In this document: piece after piece, positions 18,001 through 25,927 of the stretch
Position numbering within the stretch: position 1 is the first letter of the stretch
How the letters are laid out: every line of letters starts with the position of its first letter
Virus record (IMG/VR): IMGVR_UViG_3300037993_000105
Span: 1-55,474 of that record
From: a virus
Reading direction: 5' to 3' (one strand)
DNA: 55,474 nt
Translations under genes and position numbers: made by a program
Notes under the pieces: model-generated
What the model was told of the DNA's origin: nothing
The model's input: only the letters and a program-made list of their open reading frames with translations
The model's database searches: none

Positions 18001-19166
18001 GTGTTAGGTTGCCACTTGGTGAAGGTAGAATTAGCCTCCGTCGTAGTCACCGCGGTTGTGGGCGCAGCGATGGCCCAATTCTCTACAGTAGAACCACGAT
18101 TGACCCAGATGACGTTTCCGTCAAGAATGATGTTGCCTGTCGGCGAGGTCGCGCCCCAGTTATTGCTCGTATTCGGGACGTACGCAGCCCACGCGGGCAC
18201 AGTCGCGCCTGTCTTTGCGATGACAGGTGTCGATCCGATCTGGGTCAAATATCCTGTGTCGACGGTTGCCGCATAGGTCATATGCGCGGTAGGTACCTCA
18301 ATGTTCGCAGTGACGGTAAAGCTTGTGTCGCTGAGCGTGATTGCTTCCAACGCTGTAATGACAACCCCGTTTAACCACGTCGCCGTGTCAAGCCCCCACA
18401 GTTGGAACGAAGCGCCGATGGCGTTCGCATCAAGCGGGTAGGATATGCCTGTGGTGTTGGGCAGTCCTGTGCTGTTACATGTCAGTGTCAGTAAGCCATC
18501 AGCGACCGTGACCTCTGTGATGTTGGCGGCGGCGATGGCAATGAGCTGTTGAATATTCTGGGTATTTGTAGTCGCGGAAATCGCACCCGTCAGCATGTAC
18601 GTGCTGAAGAACGGGTATGCGCCCGAGCTGCCGTCCACTCCTTGAAATTCAAAACTTGGAGCCCACGAGATCAAAGATTGGAGCCATTTCTTGTTGTCCG
18701 TTCCGTTAGAAAAATACAACTCATTGCCGACGGCCTGCATGTATGTCTGGCCTGTCGCTGCGGCGTCACCGAACACGAACTGCTTGACACCTGCGAGAGT
18801 CGCATACAGGGAGCCGGGCTCCGCAATCATCGTGAAAATTTCTTCGAGAGTCGTTCCGAACGCGTCAGCTGTGGCTTTGTTGACAATGAAATCGTCGAAC
18901 GCAAGGACATCTGTCCAACTGTTGGTGTCGAACGTAGGACTACCCGGACGCCGAATGAGCGTCAGCCGGTTGGAGACCTCGACGTTGGAGCCTGCTATCA
19001 TTACGTCGCCGTAACTGAGTTTGTAGAATTGTTCATACAAACTGTTCAGCGTGCCACGAAGCGGCGAACGGTTGGTGACCAGTCCGTTGAAGATTCTCCC
19101 GGTGTAAATAGGGGCGTACTTCGGGCTTTTTTGCGGTTGACCACCTGCGCCTTGAATCTGTGACAT
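15030..19166 (-). CDS. Very large tail protein, nozzle/tail-tube candidate (1378 aa)
   Basis: The N-terminal 130 residues (PIYTGRIFNGLVTNRSPL, LYEQFYKLSYGDVMIAG, RLTLIRRPGSPTF) look like the start of a tail nozzle (T7 gp12-type) protein. The rest is beta-rich and Thr/Gly/Asn-rich, with clear inserted modules. One at about 210-310 has a core FQLWGLDTATWLNG that recurs in the adaptor-like protein at 20585-21532. A propeller-like C-terminal half contains VDYVAIFRTTDGG and RLWYSVGTIVYYTSG. It is much longer than T7 gp12 (794 aa), apparently through inserted carbohydrate- or Ig-like modules. The virion role is secure; the exact part is inferred. Confidence 0.6.
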   Translation of the reverse strand: MSQIQGAGGQPQKSPKYAPIYTGRIFNGLVTNRSPLRGTLNSLYEQFYKLSYGDVMIAGSNVEVSNRLTLIRRPGSPTFDTNSWTDVLAFDDFIVNKATADAFGTTLEEIFTMIAEPGSLYATLAGVKQFVFGDAAATGQTYMQAVGNELYFSNGTDNKKWLQSLISWAPSFEFQGVDGSSGAYPFFSTYMLTGAISATTNTQNIQQLIAIAAANITEVTVADGLLTLTCNSTGLPNTTGISYPLDANAIGASFQLWGLDTATWLNGVVITALEAITLSDTSFTVTANIEVPTAHMTYAATVDTGYLTQIGSTPVIAKTGATVPAWAAYVPNTSNNWGATSPTGNIILDGNVIWVNRGSTVENWAIAAPTTAVTTTEANSTFTKWQPNTYYAISGLIQNAGTWYQVTTPGTTGATFGTGTATFTALTTQPGTWAAHTLYNDGEYAGAYPWTPGTVTINDVVYQVGTFIPNNYDYAPDSLVIANAGGVPCVFQAQRNIGQLSGPTSIPISATFGGALSGQTAPYFSGADLTTPYIGWSAAFFDHCGYNSGATGNFIDVVYGGSVGNPVDKTSHTAVAPDAVAHGLTSLMWNYYGSESSPMQLYNVSTAGEMSASADSTPFTPSGPNFEFLQWGKIRIPVGGISVVFTIKASDAAWFGVETAAGATYTAGTTGTDESVPASTAPPPTGVGWGTQTVTPWNGYPILGGWNGANNDQIMQITIAFPTAGVFGIEFCYGKNSGGGSFDHVSFMVGANGALIVPEAATAQPWFESASTSPAFASTGFTTAPAATNNFPIAPEITNNAVGSFRNFSNGAFQGTELIWANLGPVTSFAWEAGINVTTAETAVVELTDEYFAYESGISGLTAPTWQSGLYSITPDVQPLNWINEGPLPPITPVAGAILATTDQGWLYWIALVNTLDNTVSNLSPVSLGTGPVNGNPVILPGSGINLSTLDPQVDYVAIFRTTDGGATPLLVSGLGNSYWTLPLTTYLQDGFTDSTADVDLDELIQGADAGENTPPTPGAVNVSYHLGRLWYSVGTIVYYTSGANAPSGNGNGTSPLNFDVLPSRVVRLVPTAIGMLVFTISDIYIIAGNGTANNPILPAIPYLTGVGLANYNALDINGSIIGFFTTDKQFLIFDPSAGLSYAGSPIGDQFRLNNGKPGQSWNTADVYVTWYTFGEDQGWFVGDGQFGWYKLIATPSPEIGNCWSPFATVAGGISAMQSVQTSPGVHSLLIGPLGTGPILARDLDATTDGGTTGANGNPYPAYAVFGSYVFALPGQVAKIAFITTTSVRTGSPLIIGLLIDEALPYYKGSFNMIKKWVTDPPGLPESKSFFKQRFYLSDDPDEAAYCSDMQIMVQWPAENAQNELQTFSVWGAYEVEQ

Positions 19167-19174
19167 AGAACTCC

Positions 19175-20281
19175 TTACACACTCGCGTTATCGGCGTACA
19201 TGTACTCTACTGCTGCGATTGTGGTTCCGCTACCACCAATCCACCAGTTCAATCCAAGCGGATGTATAGTCGGCAGGCTGGTGCTATGACAACACGCAGC
19301 CCCATTGATATACAGGGTTGCAACGCCGCCCGTCACCGTAATTTTTGCGTTGATACGAGCGCTAGTTGATGCATTTACACCCGAATCAACCTCAGTAGAC
19401 GAACCACCTATGGTCGTCATCAGCTGCCAGTTGGGTAGAGTCGGGTCATACGTCAGGTACACTCCATCACCAATAGCAGACGGGTCAGCCGTGCTATAAT
19501 CACAAGTACTTACGCCCCAACAGGCTCGTTTATTGCCCGGAGTAACAAGTGTAGCACAGCATTTGAAATTGATTGTACGAGTAGGCCAAATCCAGAACCA
19601 CCCATAGTAATTACCACCCGTCATCTGGTAAGAAACACCCGCAATCGCAGAAGCGGGATTCGCCTGATAGGGGGTTCCTATATCACCGACGGTAACGGCG
19701 TCACCTATCTGAATCATGTAGTAATTGGCGGTCAACGATGCTTCCCACATCGCGAATCGTGCCGCATCAGGTTGAGGAAGACAATTCGGGGTAGGAGCAG
19801 AAGCGGTAGCCTCAATCACACCTGCGCCCGCATCGGTGAAAGTCACGGTGCTCGTGTTTTCAAAATTTGCCACAGACGGCGAACTAAGCGCAGTGCCATT
19901 GACCTGTACAGCAGTTCCTGCCTGCACCGACGGTACCCAACTGATGACCTGATTAGGAATCCATGATCCGAGATCGAACGTGCCAGTACCTACTATTTGT
20001 TGATTGTTCGGCCCCCAAGCAGGCTGGCCTTGTGCGGTGTATCCCGTCACGGTGTAGTAACTGTTGATAGGGAGAAGAACATCGTTGCCCCAAACGTATT
20101 GACCTGCGACCGCGTTACCGCTGGCGTCAAGGTTTATGGTAATCTCAACTCCAGAAGCGATCATGGAGTCATTGACCTCTGAATCTTGACTTAGCCGCAT
20201 CTTGAGGTATCCAAGGGCAAGTACATTACCTTCGGCATCTTGAAAATTGCCACCTGTTAGTTCGACCTTTGCTACTGCCAT
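19175..20281 (-). CDS. Putative tail fibre / receptor-binding protein (368 aa)
   Basis: The N-terminal 95 residues (VELTGGNFQDAEGNVLALG, YVWGNDVLLP, YYTVTGYTAQGQPAW) form a module shared with the 100-residue protein encoded directly upstream. A linker follows, with VQVNGTALSSPSVANFENTS-type repeats common in phage fibres. The C-terminal half is lectin-like: MIQIGDAVTVG, YGWFWIWPTRTINFKCCATL, and a closing LGLNWWIGGSGTTIAAVEYMY. Cys pairs (CC, C..C) may be structural. The likely role is host-surface binding. Confidence 0.6.
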   Translation of the reverse strand: MAVAKVELTGGNFQDAEGNVLALGYLKMRLSQDSEVNDSMIASGVEITINLDASGNAVAGQYVWGNDVLLPINSYYTVTGYTAQGQPAWGPNNQQIVGTGTFDLGSWIPNQVISWVPSVQAGTAVQVNGTALSSPSVANFENTSTVTFTDAGAGVIEATASAPTPNCLPQPDAARFAMWEASLTANYYMIQIGDAVTVGDIGTPYQANPASAIAGVSYQMTGGNYYGWFWIWPTRTINFKCCATLVTPGNKRACWGVSTCDYSTADPSAIGDGVYLTYDPTLPNWQLMTTIGGSSTEVDSGVNASTSARINAKITVTGGVATLYINGAACCHSTSLPTIHPLGLNWWIGGSGTTIAAVEYMYADNASV

Positions 20282-20282
20282 T

Positions 20283-20585
20283 TTATACCTCTTCGACTGT
20301 CCAACTCGGGGCCGTGATGTAGAATTGTGATTCCCAAACCAACTGGCCGAGCGCCGTATAGCACTTGGCTATATAGACGGTATCAGGAGTCATCTGGTCG
20401 TTCGACCAGATATACCCAGACAAGTCTCCATTATCATCCAAGTCGAACGAAACTATCCTGTTCGCGGAGAGTTGACAATCGCCCGCGGTCGCATCGGTGT
20501 TGAGCTTAAAGGTCACTTTGCCGCCCGCTATAGGCTTACCCGCTGCGTCCTGAAAGTTGCCACCTGTGATGAGTATCTTAGCCAT
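20283..20585 (-). CDS. Fibre N-terminal-module paralogue (100 aa)
   Basis: The whole protein equals one copy of the module that begins the adjacent fibre: ITGGNFQDAAGKPIAGG, IWSNDQMTPDTVYIAKCYTALGQLVW. It ends soon after the module, so it is a stand-alone adapter or the remnant of a second fibre. Its start overlaps the stop of the gene before it (TAATG). Confidence 0.6.
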   Translation of the reverse strand: MAKILITGGNFQDAAGKPIAGGKVTFKLNTDATAGDCQLSANRIVSFDLDDNGDLSGYIWSNDQMTPDTVYIAKCYTALGQLVWESQFYITAPSWTVEEV

Positions 20586-21532
20586 TATTGGCCTCTTGCT
20601 TGTTTGCCTTGCTGCATGTCCATGTTCTGGCCTGATGTCAGGTTGTTCCAGTTGTTGAGAAACACGTTACGATCTTCTTCACTGATGCCCTCAGCGCGCG
20701 CGAGCAATCCCGCAAGGAACTTCTGGTTGGCGACTTGAAATCGCGGGTCATCCGCAAACGCCCATATGAGCGCGAGAAAGCCCCAATTGACGACGTACTG
20801 CATGAAGTCCGGGATGGGTGCCCACGTTTGGTTCATGCTCGTGATTCGCGGGGCCGCTTTCTGGACGTGAATGCTTACGGGGTATGCCGCATCGGGGGCG
20901 GGCATGACGCGGAACGTCATGTTGCCGTTACCATCCTCTGTGTGAGGGTTGAGGAAGCGGGGCCGGTCAGTTTTGGAATCAAGCGACAAATTGTTCTTGA
21001 CTTCCATCTCCATCCAGATCGGTGTGGACGGGTTTATATCAAGTACAGAACAATGCTCAATGTGCGAGAACTCAGGAGCAGCCAGTGTGTAATCCTGTGT
21101 CGTTGTGACACTTGCTGTGCCCGTGTCCGCTGCCGACGCGTACGTAGCAAAGTTGGTTTGGGCTGTGAAGCCCGTCGGACTGTAGGTCTGTACGACGACG
21201 AGCTGTCCGTTCAAATTCGTCGCGGTCGTAAGCCCCTTGAGCAATACAGGATTGCCGTAGAAGAACGTGTTGTTGGCGGTCACCGTCAGCACGCCGTTGG
21301 CGTCGATAGCGATGTTCGTAATCGTCGACGATGCAGGTGTCGGGTTGCACGTAAACGATAGCTCTTCGTTATTCCACCACCAAGAAAAGGGCGGGCCGAG
21401 CACGGTCTGCAGAACCATGTTGGCATTCGAAAGTGCGGGCTCAAGGCTGTTGCCAATGACGGGGTTTCTGTCGAAGCTCAGTCGTTTGCACCAGTTGATG
21501 GTATCCAAAATTTTGACGGTTGAAAGTGCCAT
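20585..21532 (-). CDS. Tail adaptor-like protein with inserted beta module (315 aa)
   Basis: The N-terminal helices (LSFDRNPVIGNSLEPALSNA, LGPPFSWWWNN) and the C-terminal block (FRVMPAPDAAYPVSIHVQKA, PIPDFMQYVVNWGFLALIWA, ARAEGISEEDRNVFLNNWN) have the layout of a head-tail adaptor, T7 gp11-like. A beta domain sits in the middle (about 70-135, GNPVLLKGLTTATNLNG...). It shares overall layout with the 359-residue protein at 22049-23128, so the two are probably distant paralogues. The inserted module matches one in the 1378-residue tail protein. Confidence 0.55.
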   Translation of the reverse strand: MALSTVKILDTINWCKRLSFDRNPVIGNSLEPALSNANMVLQTVLGPPFSWWWNNEELSFTCNPTPASSTITNIAIDANGVLTVTANNTFFYGNPVLLKGLTTATNLNGQLVVVQTYSPTGFTAQTNFATYASAADTGTASVTTTQDYTLAAPEFSHIEHCSVLDINPSTPIWMEMEVKNNLSLDSKTDRPRFLNPHTEDGNGNMTFRVMPAPDAAYPVSIHVQKAAPRITSMNQTWAPIPDFMQYVVNWGFLALIWAFADDPRFQVANQKFLAGLLARAEGISEEDRNVFLNNWNNLTSGQNMDMQQGKQARGQ

Positions 21533-21541
21533 AAGGTTCCT

Positions 21542-21973
21542 TTACTCGGATTCTTTTTCTTCGGTCAATTTGCGAATGACCAGAGCGCCCCAAATGAAGG
21601 GTGCGAAGGTGTTAAACCACTCACCCATCATGATAGCGAAATCGCCGATGCTGTAGATGCTGCCAAGGTCGAACACATCTGCAAGAAAGTTTAGGTGCGT
21701 CTCATCGGTCATCACACAGTGCACATTGTCAATCATGCCGTCCGGCAACGCTACTTTGGGTGCGGGTGACACAAACGGGGGTGTGGGGATTGCAAGCGGT
21801 TCGGATTGCCCAAGCATGTCGCCTAACTTCACGGCGTTCAACATCACGGGGAAACGGTCATGATTCGCAATAAGCACGGCCTGATTTGACGCGATGCCAG
21901 TGCCGAGAATTGCCCACGGTGCGAGCAGAACGTATAAGAATGTTTTGCTAAGAAACTGTCGAATCTTGTTCAT
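21542..21973 (-). CDS. DUF5317-like membrane protein
   Basis: The start ATG at 21973 follows AAAGGAACCCC. The 143-residue product has a signal/membrane helix at 8-24 (KTFLYVLLAPWAILGTG), then SNQAVLIANHDRFPVMLNAV and MTDETHLNFLADVFDLGSIYSIGDFAIMMGEWF, and a last hydrophobic helix. The N..RMPV-like turn, the T.L.FL.D...L..IYSIGD pattern and the helix layout match DUF5317 as I know it from bacterial membrane proteins. It lies between two adaptor-like virion genes, an unusual place. Function unknown. Confidence 0.6.
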   Translation of the reverse strand: MNKIRQFLSKTFLYVLLAPWAILGTGIASNQAVLIANHDRFPVMLNAVKLGDMLGQSEPLAIPTPPFVSPAPKVALPDGMIDNVHCVMTDETHLNFLADVFDLGSIYSIGDFAIMMGEWFNTFAPFIWGALVIRKLTEEKESE

Positions 21974-22048
21974 GGGGTTCCTTTCCAGACAGAGCATTCA
22001 TTTTCGTCGCTTTCGGCACTTGCTGAAACCCTCTGTTCGACGTAATTA

Positions 22049-23128
22049 TCAATAGCCCCAGCCCCCGAACGGGTAAGCTGGGTTGACGGGGTTAATGCCG
22101 TATCCTGTATCCATGACGCCCGCCGCTGTCGGGTAGAATCCCCAGTCGTCTTGCTCGCGGGAGCCCTGACGGACAGCATTATCGCAGGACTTCAACCATA
22201 TCGCCCATTCATCTTTGAACTTCGCTCGCACCTTTGCATCAGGCGAACGACGGAAGCATTGTGCGAAAAACCCTTGCTTGAAATACGAGTAGTAGTCGTC
22301 GGGCACAGGGTCGATATATTGCGACATCTTCGTAAAGAGAGGAACGCGCGCCTGTCCTACTGGCAGAATTCTCCACATTGGCCCCGTCTGTGCTGGCGCG
22401 GGGTTGATACGGAAGCCTTGCCCCTTGGGATTGATTGCGGTCCACACGACAGTGCCGTCAGTGGCAGTCGTCGCCACAATAGTCTGGTTGGCAAGTGTTG
22501 GGAACACAGGGTTTAGGTTTGTGAGAAATGGGTTAGTCGATCCGCATACCCCGTATGTCGTGACAACCCACAAATTGCCGAAGGCGTCCGTGATGCAGGT
22601 GATGGGGTTTCTCGGGGTAGTTGTAAGTCCGGATGGGCTCGTATAGACAACGCCGGGACCGGGGTTCGGACACCCAGTCAGGCCGTCGATCTGACTTTGC
22701 CCCCACATGCCACACTGCATCGTGTCATTCTGCATCCAGCTTATTTTACAAACTCTGCTGGTGCTCATTTGCGTGCTGACTTCCAAAACGTCTCGCTTGA
22801 CTTCGATGGGAACGATGATCTTGGGGAATGTGGTGATGTTCTGATAGACCGCGGTGCAGCTTTCAAGCCAGCCGAGGTTCAGAAGTCCGGGGATGAAATA
22901 GTCTTGCTGGTAACTGTTGATATAAAATGGCGGAACCAGAATGCGGTTCCACTTCCAGTTGAACGGTTCCCCGTCGGGTGTGCCTGCTAACATTGCCGTC
23001 ATGGTGTCATTTGTGATCGACAGCGCGGGCTGGTCGGAGTACCCACCGTTGGGCAGTACTGGCGCAATCTCTGCGAATGTAAGTGCATCGTCCACAAGTG
23101 CGCGAATTTGAATCGAACTGTTCCCCAT
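22049..23128 (-). CDS. Tail adaptor-like protein (359 aa)
   Basis: The start ATG at 23128 follows AGGAGA (an in-frame ATG at 23188 has no such site). The N-terminus (IQIRALVDDALTFAEIAPVL, AMLAGTPDGEPFNWKWNRIL) and C-terminus (WRILPVGQARVPLFTKMSQY, IPVPDDYYSYF-like segment, FKQGFFAQCFRRSPDAKVRA, WAIWLKSCDNAVRQGSREQD) parallel those of the 20585-21532 protein. The centre holds a Cys-containing beta insert. The likely role is the ring joining portal and tail. Confidence 0.55.
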   Translation of the reverse strand: MGNSSIQIRALVDDALTFAEIAPVLPNGGYSDQPALSITNDTMTAMLAGTPDGEPFNWKWNRILVPPFYINSYQQDYFIPGLLNLGWLESCTAVYQNITTFPKIIVPIEVKRDVLEVSTQMSTSRVCKISWMQNDTMQCGMWGQSQIDGLTGCPNPGPGVVYTSPSGLTTTPRNPITCITDAFGNLWVVTTYGVCGSTNPFLTNLNPVFPTLANQTIVATTATDGTVVWTAINPKGQGFRINPAPAQTGPMWRILPVGQARVPLFTKMSQYIDPVPDDYYSYFKQGFFAQCFRRSPDAKVRAKFKDEWAIWLKSCDNAVRQGSREQDDWGFYPTAAGVMDTGYGINPVNPAYPFGGWGY

Positions 23129-23200
23129 AGGTCTCCTAAATAGAAAATGAAGCGGCATTGCTCTTGAGAGCCAAGCCCCGCGCCGCAACGGTTGATAGAT

Positions 23201-23890
23201 TTACCTCAGGTTAGTCGAAGCAATTCGCTCCCGGTAAATGTCGGCAGCGTCCACCATCTTGCCCGACGCTACGTCGAACGTAGAGAAGCGACATTGGACT
23301 GAGCCTGACATCGAGTTGTTTGTTTCGAAGTTACACGCACGAAGGTATTCCACTCGCGCCGCTTCGAACTTTTCCTTGTCGAACTTTCCATCCTTCACGG
23401 AGACGTTCTTGCCGTCGCGGAAGTAGAAGTTCTTTTCGACCGGAGGTGCCCACGTCTTAGCGCAGCGAAGGCAGCGTACCCAGATGTCGCCGTTAATCAT
23501 TTGGTGCTTGATGACCGAATACTGGTTACCGTTGCCACCTGTCGAGATGACGCGCATGTCGCGCTGGCTTGCCGTTCCACCCTTTTTATGGGTGCAAATG
23601 GTCCAACGATACAGGTCAGTCGCGTCCGCCTGTGCAAATGCCTTACCCTGAGACTCACGGTCGTACTGGAGTTGTTTGGACGCCAGTGCTTCCTTTTCGA
23701 GTTCAATCTTCAATTTCCTGATGTCGAGATTCCGACGCTCGCGCTCAGCCGCCTTGGCTTCCAACTCTTCTCGCAAGTTCTGCTGTTCCAACAGAACGTT
23801 CTCAAGTTGAATGCGCTTGATCTGTTCGTTCGTCGTTTCCGGCACTGTGGTCGTAATGGCGGTTACTGCAGTGTTTCCTTCGATACTCAT
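23201..23890 (-). CDS. Coiled-coil protein with a Cys/His zinc-like site
   Basis: Residues 20-80 form a strong coiled coil (QIKRIQLENVLLEQQNLREE...). Residues 95-150 contain CTHKKGG, a later His and VRCLRCAKTW, spaced like a zinc ribbon. The C-terminal part is mixed. Similar short coiled-coil/zinc proteins occur in phage head clusters, but I recognise no named family. Confidence 0.6.
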   Translation of the reverse strand: MSIEGNTAVTAITTTVPETTNEQIKRIQLENVLLEQQNLREELEAKAAERERRNLDIRKLKIELEKEALASKQLQYDRESQGKAFAQADATDLYRWTICTHKKGGTASQRDMRVISTGGNGNQYSVIKHQMINGDIWVRCLRCAKTWAPPVEKNFYFRDGKNVSVKDGKFDKEKFEAARVEYLRACNFETNNSMSGSVQCRFSTFDVASGKMVDAADIYRERIASTNLR

Positions 23891-23899
23891 GACTCCTCC

Positions 23900-24154
23900 T
23901 TAGTTTTCTTTCAAAGCTACGGGACTTTCTCCCGACAAAAAATCAACGTACGACTGACATGATTTTGGATCAGTCGGCGGAAAGAAATGTTGTAATGCAC
24001 GCTGACGGGTGACTTCCGCGTTTTTGTATGCCCGACTCGCGCTAGTTTCAAAAGTAAATGTCCAACACCATGTGTAAAAACACAAGGAAACATCTACATA
24101 AAATTTTTGCTTGTTTACAAACACACCGAATGAGACCTGATTTCTAGTCTGCAT
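23900..24154 (-). CDS. Small hypothetical protein (84 aa)
   Basis: It starts at ATG 24154 with AGGAGG 5 bases before. The first half is beta-like (VSFGVFVNKQKFYVDVSLCF), and the second ends QHFFPPTDPKSCQSYVDFL. No family recognised. It is spaced tightly between two real genes, which supports it. Confidence 0.55.
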   Translation of the reverse strand: MQTRNQVSFGVFVNKQKFYVDVSLCFYTWCWTFTFETSASRAYKNAEVTRQRALQHFFPPTDPKSCQSYVDFLSGESPVALKEN

Positions 24155-24162
24155 GAGTCCTC

Positions 24163-24837
24163 CTATATTCTCCCACCTGCGCGTCGGAACTGATACAGCG
24201 TTTCGTTGTACCGACTGAAGGCTGGTGTTTGTTTCGGCTTACCAAAAACTTCGTCCGCCTGTGCTTCTGTCAATGCGGACTTCAAAATCAACTGCAAGAG
24301 ACACGTTCTCCAGCCGCGGTATTTCTCCGCAAGTGGTACTCCGTGCTCGTCGAACGACATGACACTCAACTCGGGCATAAAGCCCAACTGCACCCAGCAA
24401 CCTACCTCAGACGGCAGGCTATCGCGCTGAATGATCAGTGTCACCATCCTCGGCATTGGATGGGGTTTATACCAACACTTGACGCCTGCTTTGCGCAGCT
24501 TGCCAATGAACTCCGAAGAGTGCATTATGGTTCCGACTCTTGCGCCCGCATCCGCGTACTCGCCCGGCTCGACCCATTGATATTCTTTGGCAAGCGCTGC
24601 GTTTTGTTCCTGCCAGCGTGCCAACTCCTCTTTGTTCAAATTGCTCGTGCTGTCATGGACACGCGTTGCGTAGTCGTCAATCTCGGCCTGAAGTTCAGAG
24701 GTGACATTTTCACCATCCAACGACTCGTTCCACGTCTTTTTCGACCGCACCGGCTGTGCTATCGTTGGGACGGGTGTGGGTGCTGAATTTTCCCACCGTT
24801 CAAAATAATCCTGATTGCTCACAAACCCTGTGCTCAT
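24163..24837 (-). CDS. Hypothetical protein (224 aa)
   Basis: The start ATG at 24837 is set by GGAGGAG. The product begins MSTGFVSNQDYFERW, with a helical N-terminal half (ELQAEIDDYATRVHDSTSNL) and a mixed C-terminal half (CWYKPHPMPRMVTLIIQRD, WRTCLLQLILKSALTEAQAD, TLYQFRRAGG). It reads like a conserved phage protein, but I cannot name it. Confidence 0.6.
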   Translation of the reverse strand: MSTGFVSNQDYFERWENSAPTPVPTIAQPVRSKKTWNESLDGENVTSELQAEIDDYATRVHDSTSNLNKEELARWQEQNAALAKEYQWVEPGEYADAGARVGTIMHSSEFIGKLRKAGVKCWYKPHPMPRMVTLIIQRDSLPSEVGCWVQLGFMPELSVMSFDEHGVPLAEKYRGWRTCLLQLILKSALTEAQADEVFGKPKQTPAFSRYNETLYQFRRAGGRI

Positions 24838-24978
24838 GACTCCTCCGGTTTCCACTGACTCCGCTGGCCGAGGGCGAAGGACCGCTTCCGCCGAGGGAGT
24901 CATTGCACATCATGATGCTGTATATCGGTCGCTCGTGCGGGGATCAGCCGCAGTCACTTCCGACGCTTCGTCGCTGTG

Positions 24979-25257
24979 TTAACCCAGCGCTTCCACCTCG
25001 TGCGATGCTTTGGGTAATCCACCCGGTGTTGCATCGCCACTGACCGTGGCATCAAATTTCCCTTCACATAAATCTTTGAACATCTCGTCGTTCTGCTGAG
25101 CGACCTCGACCGTGCGCCTCAGGCTTTCGTTGGCTGTTCGCAAAGCGCGAACAACCGTTCTCAAAATTCGGTTCGAATTACGAACCTTCGTGACCTCATG
25201 CTGCAGGATGTCGTTGGACTCAATGAGCCCTGCGATGACCAAATCCTTGTCCTCCAT
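24979..25257 (-). CDS. Short coiled-coil protein (92 aa)
   Basis: Helical for residues 5-60 (NDILQHEVTKVRNSNRILRT and on) with heptad-like hydrophobics, then a Gly/Thr-rich tail. Its ribosome-binding leader is identical over 23 bases to that of the 25276-25716 gene. No family recognised. Confidence 0.6.
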   Translation of the reverse strand: MEDKDLVIAGLIESNDILQHEVTKVRNSNRILRTVVRALRTANESLRRTVEVAQQNDEMFKDLCEGKFDATVSGDATPGGLPKASHEVEALG

Positions 25258-25277
25258 ATAGCCTCCTCTGACTATTT
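25255..25277 (-). repeat. Duplicated translation leader, copy 1
   Basis: Twenty-three bases, including the ATG, AGAGGAGG and AAATAGTC, are identical to 25714-25736. The copies are 459 bases apart. Confidence 0.75.
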
Positions 25278-25716
25278 ACCGTACGGCGCTCGCCGCTGCA
25301 AACTTGAATCTGTAAGCCGCCCAACCCGACGCTATGCATTCTGGGTCGGCAACACTTGGCGTGTCATAGTACAAAACGTGGGCCTTGATGTTATTCTCAA
25401 AGAGATCAACTATGTGTACACCAACACCGTACTTACGCATGGCATTCCCGACCAGCGCATTATACGTCGAAGCGCACATGTGTCCCAATCGCTCAGCAAC
25501 GACCGTAATTACGTCTGTGGGTTGTGTGTTAAACCAGTCGCAATACTCCTCAAGGGATACGTACTTGGTGTTGTCAATGACGCCTAACTGAATGACATGA
25601 CATGGTGCGTCGGTCTTAGACAACTTCAACCAATCAATCTGGCCTTTGTCGTAGAATCGCATGTCCTGACGGACAGTTTGTTCGAATGCCTGTTGGAACT
25701 CCTCCTCTTTGTTCAT
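25276..25716 (-). CDS. Hypothetical protein (146 aa)
   Basis: ATG at 25716 is chosen because it carries the duplicated leader. The product begins MNKEEEFQQAFEQTVRQDM and has a mixed alpha/beta pattern with segments VSLEEYCDWFNTQPTDVITV and RKYGVGVHIVDLFENNIKAH. No family is recognised. It overlaps the leader of the next gene by 3 bases. Confidence 0.6.
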   Translation of the reverse strand: MNKEEEFQQAFEQTVRQDMRFYDKGQIDWLKLSKTDAPCHVIQLGVIDNTKYVSLEEYCDWFNTQPTDVITVVAERLGHMCASTYNALVGNAMRKYGVGVHIVDLFENNIKAHVLYYDTPSVADPECIASGWAAYRFKFAAASAVR

Positions 25717-25736
25717 ATAGCCTCCTCTGACTATTT
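25714..25736 (-). repeat. Duplicated translation leader, copy 2
   Basis: Identical to 25255-25277. It also contains the TAG stop of the 42-residue gene upstream, so the copy spans a stop, a ribosome site and a start. Confidence 0.75.
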
Positions 25737-25859
25737 GTGTAGCAACAAAATATGGTTGTAATGCACGAGCAACAAGATGCCCGTTACCTGAATTACGACG
25801 GAGATGACCGCTGCGACGGTACGAACAAACGCCCATCGACTTTCCCATTTACTCAGCAT
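25731..25859 (-). CDS. Membrane microprotein (42 aa)
   Basis: ATG at 25857-25859 follows GGAGGGAGAT. The product MLSKWESRWAFVRTVAAV... has one hydrophobic helix (about 12-36: VRTVAAVISVVIQVTGILLL) and ends at TAG inside the duplicated leader. Strong ribosome site and tight spacing support translation. Function unknown. Confidence 0.55.
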   Translation of the reverse strand: MLSKWESRWAFVRTVAAVISVVIQVTGILLLVHYNHILLLHK

Positions 25860-25879
25860 ATCTCCCTCCGAAAGATTAG

Positions 25880-25919
25880 GGGCAGGATGCGCGATACTCT
25901 GCTTGCAGGTCGCCTGCCC
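25880..25919 (-). other. Intercistronic hairpin
   Basis: GGGCAGG (25880-25886) pairs with CCTGCCC (25913-25919), with a smaller CAGG/CCTG stem inside. It lies between the 49-residue and 42-residue genes and lacks a U-run. Confidence 0.4.
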
Positions 25920-25927
25920 TCTGTTTC

